This document shows positions 40,953-50,984 of a DNA stretch of 64,000 nt, piece after piece. How positions within the stretch are numbered: the stretch's first letter is position 1; every line of letters begins with the position of its first letter. The stretch lies in NCBI RefSeq assembly GCF_016756535.1, contig NZ_AP023247.1, forward strand, positions 372,001 through 436,000, given 5' to 3'. The notes beneath the pieces were generated by a model. It had not been told where the DNA came from and searched no databases. It worked only from the letters and a program-made list of their open reading frames with translations. Source of the stretch: Mesorhizobium sp. 131-2-1 (lineage in GTDB: Bacteria; Pseudomonadota; Alphaproteobacteria; Rhizobiales; Rhizobiaceae). The position numbers and the translations under genes are program-made.

Positions 40953-41466
40953 GACCTGATCTAATCACGACGGCCGGCGAACCGTCGGTACGAAAACGAC
41001 ATCGCATCGATGCGGGCGCGACACGGCTTTCGGCTTCGCGGCACTCCAGCGCACCGAATTTCCGTGCTCGGGGCAATCCGAATCGCGCACTGGAAACGCC
41101 CTCGTATCGACCTCCAGCCGGCTCTGAACTGGTTACCAGTATCGAAAAGTGACTATTAGGAGATTCTAAAATCGAACCGAACGGTTCGTTTCTGTTGACA
41201 ATGCGTGCAAGACGCTGTGAACGCAGATCTTCCAAATCGTCAATTGGCGCGATGGCCCATTCGCCTAAGCTACGGATATTGTTCCATAAAAGCTCACGTG
41301 TAGGAGGCCTTGGCACAATTTCAAGATGCAGAGTCATGGGCCAGGCGCAACAACTTCGTGATTGGAAAGCGGGTATGGGCTCTCCCACATCGGGGCTGTC
41401 CGAACGACGCGATTTCCTCCCAAGACACGCCGCTAGACGGACGGAAAAAATACTGGAGTACCAAAA
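40953..41466. other. Intergenic region between gbcA leader and the small secreted genes
   Basis: 514 bases with no gene I can support. It must hold the gbcA promoter (leftward) and that of the small-protein cluster (rightward). A perfect palindrome CGAACCG-AA-CGGTTCG (41173-41188) is followed by TTGACA (41195-41200) on the plus strand, but no good -10 follows at the right distance. Codon use in the remaining open frames looks random. Confidence 0.5.
41173..41188. promoter_or_regulatory. Perfect palindrome, candidate TetR-type operator
   Basis: CGAACCG and CGGTTCG are separated by AA, a spacing and symmetry common for TetR-family sites. It lies 7 nt upstream of TTGACA. No TetR gene is in the window, so the binding protein is unknown. 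Confidence 0.4.
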
Positions 41467-41673
41467 ATGAAAAAGATTGTTCTTACTGCCGCCGCCCTTC
41501 TGGCCATTTCCGGCAGCGCCTTTGCCGGTGGCAGCGACCACTACGGCTCGAACGGTGCCAACCAGACCGCCGCTTCTGTCGACAGCTCGTACACGGCCTC
41601 GATCAAGAAGTCGGAACCGGCTGCCCAGACGCCTGCCCAGGGCGCTGACCGCAACCTGTTCGGCAACAACTAA
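41467..41673 (+). CDS. Small secreted protein, DUF680-like, copy 1
   Basis: 68 residues: signal peptide MKKIVLTAAALLAISGSAFA, then a 48-residue mature peptide rich in Ser, Asn and Gln with no cysteine (GGSDHYGSNGANQ..., ending ADRNLFGNN). It appears to belong to DUF680, a family I recall being described from Mesorhizobium. SD GGAG 8 nt before the ATG. First of three tandem paralogues. Function unknown; periplasmic or secreted. Confidence 0.85.
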   Translation: MKKIVLTAAALLAISGSAFAGGSDHYGSNGANQTAASVDSSYTASIKKSEPAAQTPAQGADRNLFGNN

Positions 41674-41742
41674 CAGCCGATCCCTGACCGCGGTGGGCAA
41701 GGGCCCGCCGCTCGGGATCGTCAGGAATTCAGGAGCACTAAA

Positions 41743-41952
41743 ATGAAGAAGATCGTTCTTGCCACCGCGGCCCTTCTGGCCATTTCGGGCGGCGCCTTTG
41801 CAGCCGGCAGCGACCATTACGGTTCGGACGGCGCCAACCAGCCGGCCACCGCGGTCGACAGCTCGTACACCGCTTCGATCAAGCACTCGCAGCCGGCCGC
41901 CGAGAAGCCCGCCAACCAGGGCAGCGACCGCAACCTCTTCGGCAACAACTAA
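41743..41952 (+). CDS. Small secreted protein, DUF680-like, copy 2
   Basis: 69 residues, about three-quarters identical to copy 1: MKKIVLATAALLAISGGAFA signal peptide, mature GSDHYGSDGANQP, SSYTASIK, and the shared C-terminus SDRNLFGNN. AGGAG precedes the ATG. The 69-nt gap from copy 1 carries a GC-rich hairpin (GCGGTGGGC / GCCCGCCGC). Confidence 0.85.
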   Translation: MKKIVLATAALLAISGGAFAAGSDHYGSDGANQPATAVDSSYTASIKHSQPAAEKPANQGSDRNLFGNN

Positions 41953-42058
41953 GCCGACGCGGACCGCGCTCCCGGACCTCTGGTCCGGGTTGTGGCCAAC
42001 CGAAGATAGACGCGGCGGACAAGCCCGCCGCTCCGATACAAATTCAGGAGTACCAAAA

Positions 42059-42298
42059 ATGAAGAAGATTGCTCTTACTGCCGCCGCTCTTTTGATTGCC
42101 GCCGGCAGCGCTTATGCCCGCAATGACAATGTTGGCGGGACCGACATCAACCAGCGGCCGGTCGCCACCGGCGTCGACACCACCCAGACGTCTTCGACGC
42201 GCGACACCAGCTCGCCGGTCTACAAGCTGCTGAACTCGTCGGGCGACGTCGAGAAGTCAGCCCCTCAGGGCAGCGACCGAAACCTGTTCGGCCGCTAA
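42059..42298 (+). CDS. Small secreted protein, DUF680-like, copy 3 (divergent)
   Basis: 79 residues. It keeps the signal peptide (MKKIALTAAALLIAAGSAYA) and the C-terminal SDRNLFGR, but the middle is different and longer, with TGVDTTQTSSTRDTSSP in place of the HYGS segment. AGGAG upstream. The conserved ends and variable centre suggest divergence after duplication. A strong terminator follows. Confidence 0.85.
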   Translation: MKKIALTAAALLIAAGSAYARNDNVGGTDINQRPVATGVDTTQTSSTRDTSSPVYKLLNSSGDVEKSAPQGSDRNLFGR

Positions 42299-42353
42299 CG
42301 GCCGAACGGAGCCGCCCATGCCGGTCCACCGGCAACGGGCTCGGCTGAATACC

Positions 42354-42386
42354 AAGAGCGGCGGGCAGTGCCCGCCGCTCTTGTTT
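42354..42386 (+). terminator. Intrinsic terminator of the small secreted gene cluster
   Basis: A 13-bp perfect stem (AAGAGCGGCGGGC at 42354-42366 with GCCCGCCGCTCTT at 42370-42382, loop AGT) is followed by GTTTTG. It ends the rightward cluster and faces the end of the leftward aglK gene. Confidence 0.85.
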
Positions 42387-42401
42387 TGTCCAACGTGACG
42401 T

Positions 42402-43514
<1,113 letters not shown>

Positions 43515-43546
43515 GTTTTCCTCCCAGTGACGTCCGTTTCAAAAAC

Positions 43547-45211
<1,665 letters not shown>

Positions 45212-45215
45212 TATC

Positions 45216-46370
45216 TCAACCTCCTTTCACCGAGCCGGCAAGCAGCCCGCGTACGAAATAGCGCTGCAGCGAGAAGAACACGATCAGCGGCACGATGATG
45301 GTCACGAACGCCGATGTCGTGAGGATCTCCCAGTCGCCGCCGCGCGAGCCGAGCAGCGCGTTCAGCTTGGCGGTCAGCACTATCTGGTCGGCCTCCGTAC
45401 CAAGGAAAACCATCGCCACCAAGAGATCGTTCCATACCCACAGGAACTGGAAGATGGCGAAGGAGGCCAGCACCGGGAACGACAGCGGCAACACGATCTT
45501 GACGAAGATCTCGAAATCGCTGGCGCCGTCGATGCGCGCCGATTCCATGATCTCGCGCGGCAGGCCGGCAATGTAGCTCCTGAGCAGGTAGATGGCGAAG
45601 GGCAGGCCGAAGCCGGTATGCGCCAGCCAGATGCCGAGATAGGTCTTCGACGGCACGCCGAAGAAGGAACCGACGCCATTGTAGAGCTTCAACAACGGGA
45701 TCAGCGACATCTGCAGCGGCACGACGAGCAGGCCGATGATCACCGCGATCAGCAGTGCCCGGCCGGGAAAGCGCATCCAGGCCAGTGCATAGGCGGCAAA
45801 TGCGGCGATCAAGATCGGGATCACCGTCGCCGGGATGGTGACGGTCAGCGAGTTCATGAAGGAGCGGCCGATGCCCTCGGAGAACAACACCGTCTTGTAG
45901 TTGTCGGTGGTGAATTTCGGCGGCGCCGACGAGGCGTAGTAGACACGCTGGCCGCGGTCGCCCTCGAAGGCCTTGGGCGATGAAAGCACGAAGGTGCCGT
46001 CGGCATTGACCTGCAGGGTGACGCCGTCACCGAGCTCGGCGGTCGAGCCGGCCGGATTTTGCGTTGGCGCCGCCGACTTGACGCCGAAGGCGCTGATATT
46101 GCGCTTGGCGCCGTCGCCGAAGATGTTGCCCTCGATGACGAACTTGCCATCCTTTTCGACCTGCGCCGAGGCGGCCGGCAGTCGTCCGGCCTCGGTCTGG
46201 CTGGAGCTGGCAAAGGAATTCCACCAGCCCGAGGCGATGATCTGGTCCTTGTCGCGCAGCGACGAGACAAGGATGCCGAGCGTCGGCACGGTCCAGATGG
46301 CGACGAAGATCAGCACCGCGATGTGGACGCCGAAGCGGCTGGCAAAGGACTTTCCGGTCGATGCGGCCAT
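45216..46370 (-). CDS. aglG: Alpha-glucoside ABC transporter permease
   Basis: 384 residues, inner membrane, MalG-type. One N-terminal membrane segment is followed by a periplasmic insertion of about 140 residues (VEKDGKFVIEGNIFGDGAKR...), then five segments with the EAA loop (ESARIDGASDFEIFVKIVLPLS). The ATG follows the aglF stop by 1 nt with GGAGGG about 8 nt upstream. Confidence 0.93.
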   Translation of the reverse strand: MAASTGKSFASRFGVHIAVLIFVAIWTVPTLGILVSSLRDKDQIIASGWWNSFASSSQTEAGRLPAASAQVEKDGKFVIEGNIFGDGAKRNISAFGVKSAAPTQNPAGSTAELGDGVTLQVNADGTFVLSSPKAFEGDRGQRVYYASSAPPKFTTDNYKTVLFSEGIGRSFMNSLTVTIPATVIPILIAAFAAYALAWMRFPGRALLIAVIIGLLVVPLQMSLIPLLKLYNGVGSFFGVPSKTYLGIWLAHTGFGLPFAIYLLRSYIAGLPREIMESARIDGASDFEIFVKIVLPLSFPVLASFAIFQFLWVWNDLLVAMVFLGTEADQIVLTAKLNALLGSRGGDWEILTTSAFVTIIVPLIVFFSLQRYFVRGLLAGSVKGG

Positions 46371-46371
46371 C

Positions 46372-47385
46372 TCAGTGCCCTCCCGTCTCTTTGTTGGCCT
46401 GTCGGATGTTCCAGACCATGATCGGAATGACCGCGATCATGATGATGATGGCGATGGTGGCGCCACGGCCGAAATCGCCGCCGCCGCGGAACATCCAGTC
46501 GAACATCAGATTGGCGAGCACCTGGCTGTTCCACTGGCCGTTGGTCATGGTCAGCACGATGTCGAACACCTTCAGCACCAGGATGGTGATGGTGGTCCAG
46601 ACCACGGCGATGGTGCCCCAGATCTGCGGCACCATGATCTTCCAGAAGATCTGGAACGGGTTGGCGCCGTCGATCACCGCGGCCTCGATCGTCTCCTCGG
46701 GAATGCCGCGAAGCGCAGAGGAGAGGATGACCATGGCGAAGCCGGTCTGGATCCAGATCAGGATGACCATCAGGAAGAAATTGTTCCAGAACGGCAACGA
46801 TATCCAGACCTGCGGCTGGCCGCCGAAAAACTGGATGATGGAATTGAGCAGGCCGATCTGGACCTGGCCTTCGCCGCGATACTCATAAATGAATTTCCAG
46901 ATCACGCTGGCGCCGACGAATGAGATGGCGAGCGGCAGGAAGATCAGGCTCTTGGCGATGGTGCCCCACCAGATCTTGTCGGTGAGCACGGCGATGATGA
47001 GACCGAGGAAGGTGCAGGCCGCCGGCACCACCGCCAGCCAGACGATGTTGTTGAGGATGGAATTGCGGAACTCGCGATCGCCGAATGCCCACTCGTAATT
47101 GGCGAACCCGACGAAGCTCGTGCCGCCACGGTCGAAGAAAGAGAGCCACAGCGTCGCGATCACCGGATAAATCAGATAGATGGTGAGGATGATCATCGCC
47201 GGGCCGACGAACAGCCAGGGACGGATCAGCCCCTGCCGGCGCAGATTGTCTACGGCGGCTGTGCCGCTGACGCCGCGCGAGGGGAAGACGGTGTCGAGCG
47301 CCTTGTTGGCGCCCCAGAAATAGGCGACGCAGCCGCCGACGCCGACGATGATGACGAATATGGCTGAGAAAATCTGAGCCGCCAT
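46372..47385 (-). CDS. aglF: Alpha-glucoside ABC transporter permease
   Basis: 337 residues, inner membrane, MalF-type, about eight hydrophobic segments and an EAA loop (EAAVIDGANPFQIFWKIMVPQI). The start MAAQIFSAIFVIIVGVGG has GGGAGAGGG upstream; the longer open frame is unlikely. It lies 291 nt downstream of aglE, with hairpins in the gap, so its expression is probably lower than that of the binding protein. Confidence 0.92.
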   Translation of the reverse strand: MAAQIFSAIFVIIVGVGGCVAYFWGANKALDTVFPSRGVSGTAAVDNLRRQGLIRPWLFVGPAMIILTIYLIYPVIATLWLSFFDRGGTSFVGFANYEWAFGDREFRNSILNNIVWLAVVPAACTFLGLIIAVLTDKIWWGTIAKSLIFLPLAISFVGASVIWKFIYEYRGEGQVQIGLLNSIIQFFGGQPQVWISLPFWNNFFLMVILIWIQTGFAMVILSSALRGIPEETIEAAVIDGANPFQIFWKIMVPQIWGTIAVVWTTITILVLKVFDIVLTMTNGQWNSQVLANLMFDWMFRGGGDFGRGATIAIIIMIAVIPIMVWNIRQANKETGGH

Positions 47386-47527
47386 GGGTCCCTCTCCCCT
47401 GCGCATGGATCCGCCAGGACTGAAATGATCGTGGCGATCGTGCGCTGTTCTCGTTGTTGGGGCGCGAACGGGACAAGGAAGCGGAATGTCCGCCCACCCC
47501 GGCCGCGCCGCATGCCGGAATGTCTAC

Positions 47528-47555
47528 GCTTTCACGACTGGGCTTTCACGACTGG
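47528..47555. repeat. 14-bp tandem direct repeat in the aglE-aglF gap
   Basis: GCTTTCACGACTGG occurs twice, exactly adjacent (47528-47541 and 47542-47555). It lies in the untranslated spacer between aglE and aglF. Function unknown; possibly a slippage product. Confidence 0.7.
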
Positions 47556-47564
47556 AACCTGGTC

Positions 47565-47633
47565 CATCCCGGCCTGACCGGGATGAGATGTTGTGATGGG
47601 CCAGCCGGATCCGGGCAAGAAAGCCCGGATCCG
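47565..47633 (-). terminator. Intercistronic hairpins between aglE and aglF
   Basis: On the minus strand the first hairpin has an 11-bp perfect stem (47606-47616 with 47623-47633) and the second an 8-bp perfect stem (CATCCCGG 47565-47572 with CCGGGATG 47578-47585). Neither has a T-run. This fits partial termination or 3' end protection after the binding-protein gene, as in malE-malF operons. Confidence 0.55.
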
Positions 47634-47676
47634 CTTGGGAGGAGGAAGCAAGAGCTTCCGGTCGTGGGGCGCGACC

Positions 47677-49032
47677 TTACTTGATCGCGTCCCAGCTCTT
47701 CTGGATGTCGGTGGCGACGTCCTGGGCGGACTTGCCGCCGACGAGGTCGATCATGCCGGTCCAGAACGAGCCGGCGCCGATCTTGCCCGGCATCAGATCG
47801 GAACCGTCGAAGCGGAAGGTCGAGGCGTTGGCCAGGATCTCGCCCTGCTTCTTCAGCGCGTCGCTAGCATAAGCGTCCTTGTTGACCCCCTTGAACGGCG
47901 TCACGAAGCCGCCCTGGGCCATCCAGATCTCATGCGCCAGCGGCATCTTCAGGAACTCGATGAAGGCGCGCGCGGCCTTGCTGTCCTTGGTGATCATGGC
48001 CAGCGTGCCGGCGCCGAGCACCGGGGTGCCAAGATCGGGCTTCGAAGCATAGGGCGGGAAGTAGAAGAAATCGGCATCCTGGCCGAGCTTCGTGCCCTCG
48101 GGGAAGAAGGTCGGGATGAACGAGGCCTGATGGTGCAGGTAGCACTTCGGCGGCACCGAGAAGAGGCCCTTCGGGCTGTCGCGGAAGTCGGTCGCGGCAA
48201 CCGCCTTGGCGCCGCCGTCGACCATCTTGTCGTCGGTCGCGATCTTGCCAAAGATGTCGATGGCGTTGACGACCGCCGGGTCGTTGAACGGAATCTCGTT
48301 CTTCACCCATTTGTCGTAGACATCGGGCGTCTGCGTGCGCAGCATGATGTCCTCGACCCAGTCGGTCGCCGGCCAGCCGGTGGCGCCGCCGGAGCCGAGA
48401 CCGATGCACCACGGCTTGCCGCCATCGGCGATGATCTTCTTCTCGAGCTCAGCCAATTCTTCCTGCGTCTTCGGGACCTTGTAGCCGGCTTCTTCGAAAT
48501 TGTCCGGCGAGTACCAGACCAGCGACTTCACGTCGGCCTTGTAGGGGAAGGCGAAGAAGCCAGGCTTGCCGTCCTTGTCCTTGAAGGTGCCGAGGTCGAC
48601 CCAGGACTGGCCGGCGCCGTAATTGTCCTTGACCCACTTTGCGGTGTCGTCGCCAAGCGGCGTCAAAAGGCCCTTGGAGGCCAGGTCCTGGATCAGGCCC
48701 GGCTGCGGCAGCACGGCGATGTTGGGCGGGCTGCCGGCCTGGGTGTCGATGACGATCTGCTGTTCGTAGTTCTCCGACGAGGAGTATTTGATCTCGACGC
48801 CGGTGGCTTCCTGGAAATATTCGAGGACGGTGCGCACCAGGCCTTCATCCTCGCCGCGCCATGGCCCGAAGATGGTCAGGGTCTCGCCCTTGAGATCGAC
48901 CTTCTTCAGCTCTTCGTAGTTCGCCCAGTTGAAGCGCGGGTCCTCTCCCGGCTTGAACTTCAGTTCGGCTTGCGCCGGCAGGCTCAAGGCGAGCGTAGCG
49001 AACGCGGCGCCCAGCAGAAGCATCTTCTTCAT
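47677..49032 (-). CDS. aglE: Alpha-glucoside ABC transporter substrate-binding protein
   Basis: 451 residues, periplasmic. Signal peptide MKKMLLLGAAFATLALSLPAQA, then a cluster B (MalE-like) binding protein: GETLTIFGPWRGEDEGLVRTVLEYFQEATGV, WCIGLGSGGATGWPATDWVED and AGTLAMITKDSKAARAFIEFLKMP. SD GGGAGG 7 nt before the ATG. First gene of the operon, with a LacI-type operator 112 nt upstream. Confidence 0.94.
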   Translation of the reverse strand: MKKMLLLGAAFATLALSLPAQAELKFKPGEDPRFNWANYEELKKVDLKGETLTIFGPWRGEDEGLVRTVLEYFQEATGVEIKYSSSENYEQQIVIDTQAGSPPNIAVLPQPGLIQDLASKGLLTPLGDDTAKWVKDNYGAGQSWVDLGTFKDKDGKPGFFAFPYKADVKSLVWYSPDNFEEAGYKVPKTQEELAELEKKIIADGGKPWCIGLGSGGATGWPATDWVEDIMLRTQTPDVYDKWVKNEIPFNDPAVVNAIDIFGKIATDDKMVDGGAKAVAATDFRDSPKGLFSVPPKCYLHHQASFIPTFFPEGTKLGQDADFFYFPPYASKPDLGTPVLGAGTLAMITKDSKAARAFIEFLKMPLAHEIWMAQGGFVTPFKGVNKDAYASDALKKQGEILANASTFRFDGSDLMPGKIGAGSFWTGMIDLVGGKSAQDVATDIQKSWDAIK

Positions 49033-49143
49033 CGGTATTCCTCCCAGTGGTCACAAACACCCGGACGGAACCTCCATTCCGTCCGCCGACGCCGCAGGAC
49101 TGTGACTCAGTCAGAAAGGAACCGCAACCTTTCGAAGAGTCTT

Positions 49144-49157
49144 CCAAAGCGCTTTGG
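49144..49157. promoter_or_regulatory. LacI-family operator in the agl divergent region (O1)
   Basis: CCAAAGCGCTTTGG is a perfect 14-bp palindrome with the central CG typical of LacI/GalR sites. It falls at about the transcription start predicted from the leftward promoter at 49166-49194, a position where bound AglR would block transcription of aglE. Confidence 0.75.
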
Positions 49158-49165
49158 TCTTTTCG

Positions 49166-49194
49166 ATCTCGCCATTGATTCAACCGAAAGTCAA
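49166..49194 (-). promoter_or_regulatory. Candidate promoter of the agl operon
   Basis: On the minus strand TTGACT (49189-49194) is followed after 17 nt by CGAGAT (49166-49171), placing the start near 49159, next to operator O1. The -10 is a weak match. Confidence 0.4.
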
Positions 49195-49365
49195 GAGGGT
49201 TAAGAGACTAATCGATTTAATTTTGGCGATAAACACTCCTGAAAGTGCGCTGCAGCACGTTTTTTTGGCACTGCAGCAGCATATTTTGCTTCAAACCCAC
49301 CTGAACGCTGCTTATGGTCGGCGGGGTTGCCGGTCACCAGCGTTCGTTGCCGGTTTAACTCAAAT

Positions 49366-49379
49366 TAAAAGCGCTTTGA
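49366..49379. promoter_or_regulatory. Second LacI-type operator, next to the aglR start (O2)
   Basis: TAAAAGCGCTTTGA shares the AAAGC|GCTTT core of O1. It overlaps the region just before the aglR ribosome binding site, so it probably mediates autoregulation, and with O1 (222 bp away) could support looping. Confidence 0.55.
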
Positions 49380-49395
49380 GGCTTGGAGGCCTCCA

Positions 49396-50418
49396 GTGAA
49401 CCTCAAACAGCTGTCGCATATGCTGGCGCTTTCGCAGACCACGGTGAGCCGCGCGCTGAACGGCTATCCGGAGGTCAACGAGGAAACGCGGCGGCGGGTG
49501 ATGGATGCGGCCAAGCGCCATGGCTACCGCCCCAATCCGAGCGCGCGCCGGCTGGCGACCGGCAAGACCGGGATGATCGGCTATGTGCTGCCGACCGGCA
49601 ATGCCGTCGACATCGACCCGCATTTCGTCGAGTTCCTCTCCGGCCTCGGCGACTATGCGCGCTCGCACGAGCTCGACCTCGTGCTGTCGCCGGCGGACGC
49701 CGACGACCAGGAGACCACCTACCGCCGCATCGTCGCCAACCGGCAGGTCGACGCAGTCTACATCTCGTCTCCGCGTCCTGCCGACCGGCGCGTGGCGCTG
49801 CTCAACACGCTCGGCATCCCCTTCATCGTCCATGGCCGCAGCGAGGGCTTCGATTTCGACTATGCCTTCCTCGACATCGACAATGAGGGCGCCTTCCACG
49901 AGGCGGCACGGCTCCTGGTCCAGCTCGGCCACAGGCGGCTGGCGCTGATCAACGGCGACGACCGCGAGACCTTCGCCATCCATCGCGAACGCGGCATGCG
50001 ACGGGCGCTCGCGGTGAGCGGGCTGGTGCTCGGCGAACGCCATATCTGTTCGGTCGCCATGACCGAGGAGAACGGCTATCGCGCCGCCAGGCGCCTGCTC
50101 GAACAGAGCGAGCCGCCGACGGCGATCGCTTGCTCCAGCCTGATCATGTCGCTCGGCGTCGTGCGTGCGGTGCGCGATCTCGGCCTGACCATTCCGGGCG
50201 ATCTCTCTTTGATCGCGCATGACGACGTCTTTCCCTGGCTGAAACCGGAGAATTTCCCCGTGCCGCTGTCGACGACGCGCTCGTCGATCCGGCTCGCCGG
50301 CGCCCGGGTCGCCGAACGCCTGGCTGCGCGCATATCGGGGCTCGAAGAGGGCGCGCGCGGCGAGGTCTGGCCGGTGGATCTGGTGGTGCGGGGATCGGTG
50401 GCGGGAGCGCCGGGGTAG
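49396..50418 (+). CDS. aglR: LacI family repressor of the agl operon
   Basis: 340 residues. The N-terminal helix-turn-helix (LKQLSHMLALSQTTVSRALNGYPEVNEETRRRVMDAAKRHGYRPN, shown in parts as residues 3-45) includes the hinge with ARRLATGKTG. The rest is a periplasmic-binding-protein-like sensor domain (GMIGYVLPTG, LGHRRLALINGD, DLSLIAHDD). The start is GTG with GGAGG 6-7 nt upstream. Divergent from aglE, with two matching operators in between, so it most likely represses agl genes until alpha-glucosides are present. Confidence 0.92.
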   Translation: MNLKQLSHMLALSQTTVSRALNGYPEVNEETRRRVMDAAKRHGYRPNPSARRLATGKTGMIGYVLPTGNAVDIDPHFVEFLSGLGDYARSHELDLVLSPADADDQETTYRRIVANRQVDAVYISSPRPADRRVALLNTLGIPFIVHGRSEGFDFDYAFLDIDNEGAFHEAARLLVQLGHRRLALINGDDRETFAIHRERGMRRALAVSGLVLGERHICSVAMTEENGYRAARRLLEQSEPPTAIACSSLIMSLGVVRAVRDLGLTIPGDLSLIAHDDVFPWLKPENFPVPLSTTRSSIRLAGARVAERLAARISGLEEGARGEVWPVDLVVRGSVAGAPG

Positions 50419-50569
50419 CGGCAAACTCGGCAAGACGTTCAAATTTGAGCTTCCGCGCTCATGCTTTGTCGAGAGTATGTCCTGTAGTCTTTTCACACCT
50501 TCTGCGCCCATCAGTTTTGGCCGTTTTGAAGCGCCGCCGGCGACGATGACGACGAAATAGGAGAACGCA

Positions 50570-50857
50570 ATGACTCGCAATCACGTTGAACGTCTTGGAG
50601 AGTTCAGGGAAATCCTGGTCGCAACTCGACGCGAAGGCGTCCGTAACGTGCACCATACTCGCGACGCCATGCGGGCAAGTGGCTTTCAGATCGGGGACAG
50701 CGATGGCTCCAGCTATGGTGCCCAGTTGAAGGCGCTCCAAGAGGAGATTGAGGCAGTCGATCGCGCCATCGAAGACGAAAAGCGGTTGGCCCTGACTCTC
50801 GAGGGCGCGGCTCAATCCCGTCGACCGGCTAAGCCGAGAATCGTGAAGCGAGCATAG
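50570..50857 (+). CDS. Hypothetical protein (95 aa), predicted helical
   Basis: Soluble, charged protein without signal peptide or recognised domain. Residues 50-80 (LKALQEEIEAVDRAIEDEKRL) have heptad-like spacing and may form a short coiled coil. The C-terminus is basic (RRPAKPRIVKRA), which could contact nucleic acid. AGGAG lies 6 nt before the ATG, so translation is likely. Base composition is lower in GC than its neighbours, a possible sign of acquisition. Function unknown. Confidence 0.6.
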   Translation: MTRNHVERLGEFREILVATRREGVRNVHHTRDAMRASGFQIGDSDGSSYGAQLKALQEEIEAVDRAIEDEKRLALTLEGAAQSRRPAKPRIVKRA

Positions 50858-50984
50858 AGCCAACAACGGCAGTTGGTGCTCATCGGGTCGATTGCTAAGA
50901 CCCGGCCTTCGGCTTCCGGCTCGTTCTGCATCGGCGGCCATACGGCTGATCGAGTGTTCGACGCAATCCGATTCGACAGAAGCT

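Noticed and set aside
41310..41648. TTG-initiated frame with AGGAGG just upstream, ahead of the first small secreted gene
   Set aside because: The SD-to-start spacing is only 2 nt and the frame runs out of phase through the secreted gene, giving an Arg/Cys-rich product.
40834..41886. A 350-codon minus-strand frame over the riboswitch and small secreted genes
   Set aside because: It runs antisense to three genes with clear signal peptides and SDs and through the riboswitch; its composition is uneven and it matches nothing I know.
49240..49300. Terminator-like hairpin followed by a T-run in the aglE-aglR gap
   Set aside because: The stem near 49245-49258 is only 4 bp beside TTTTTTT and no gene ends there; probably chance or part of the promoter region.
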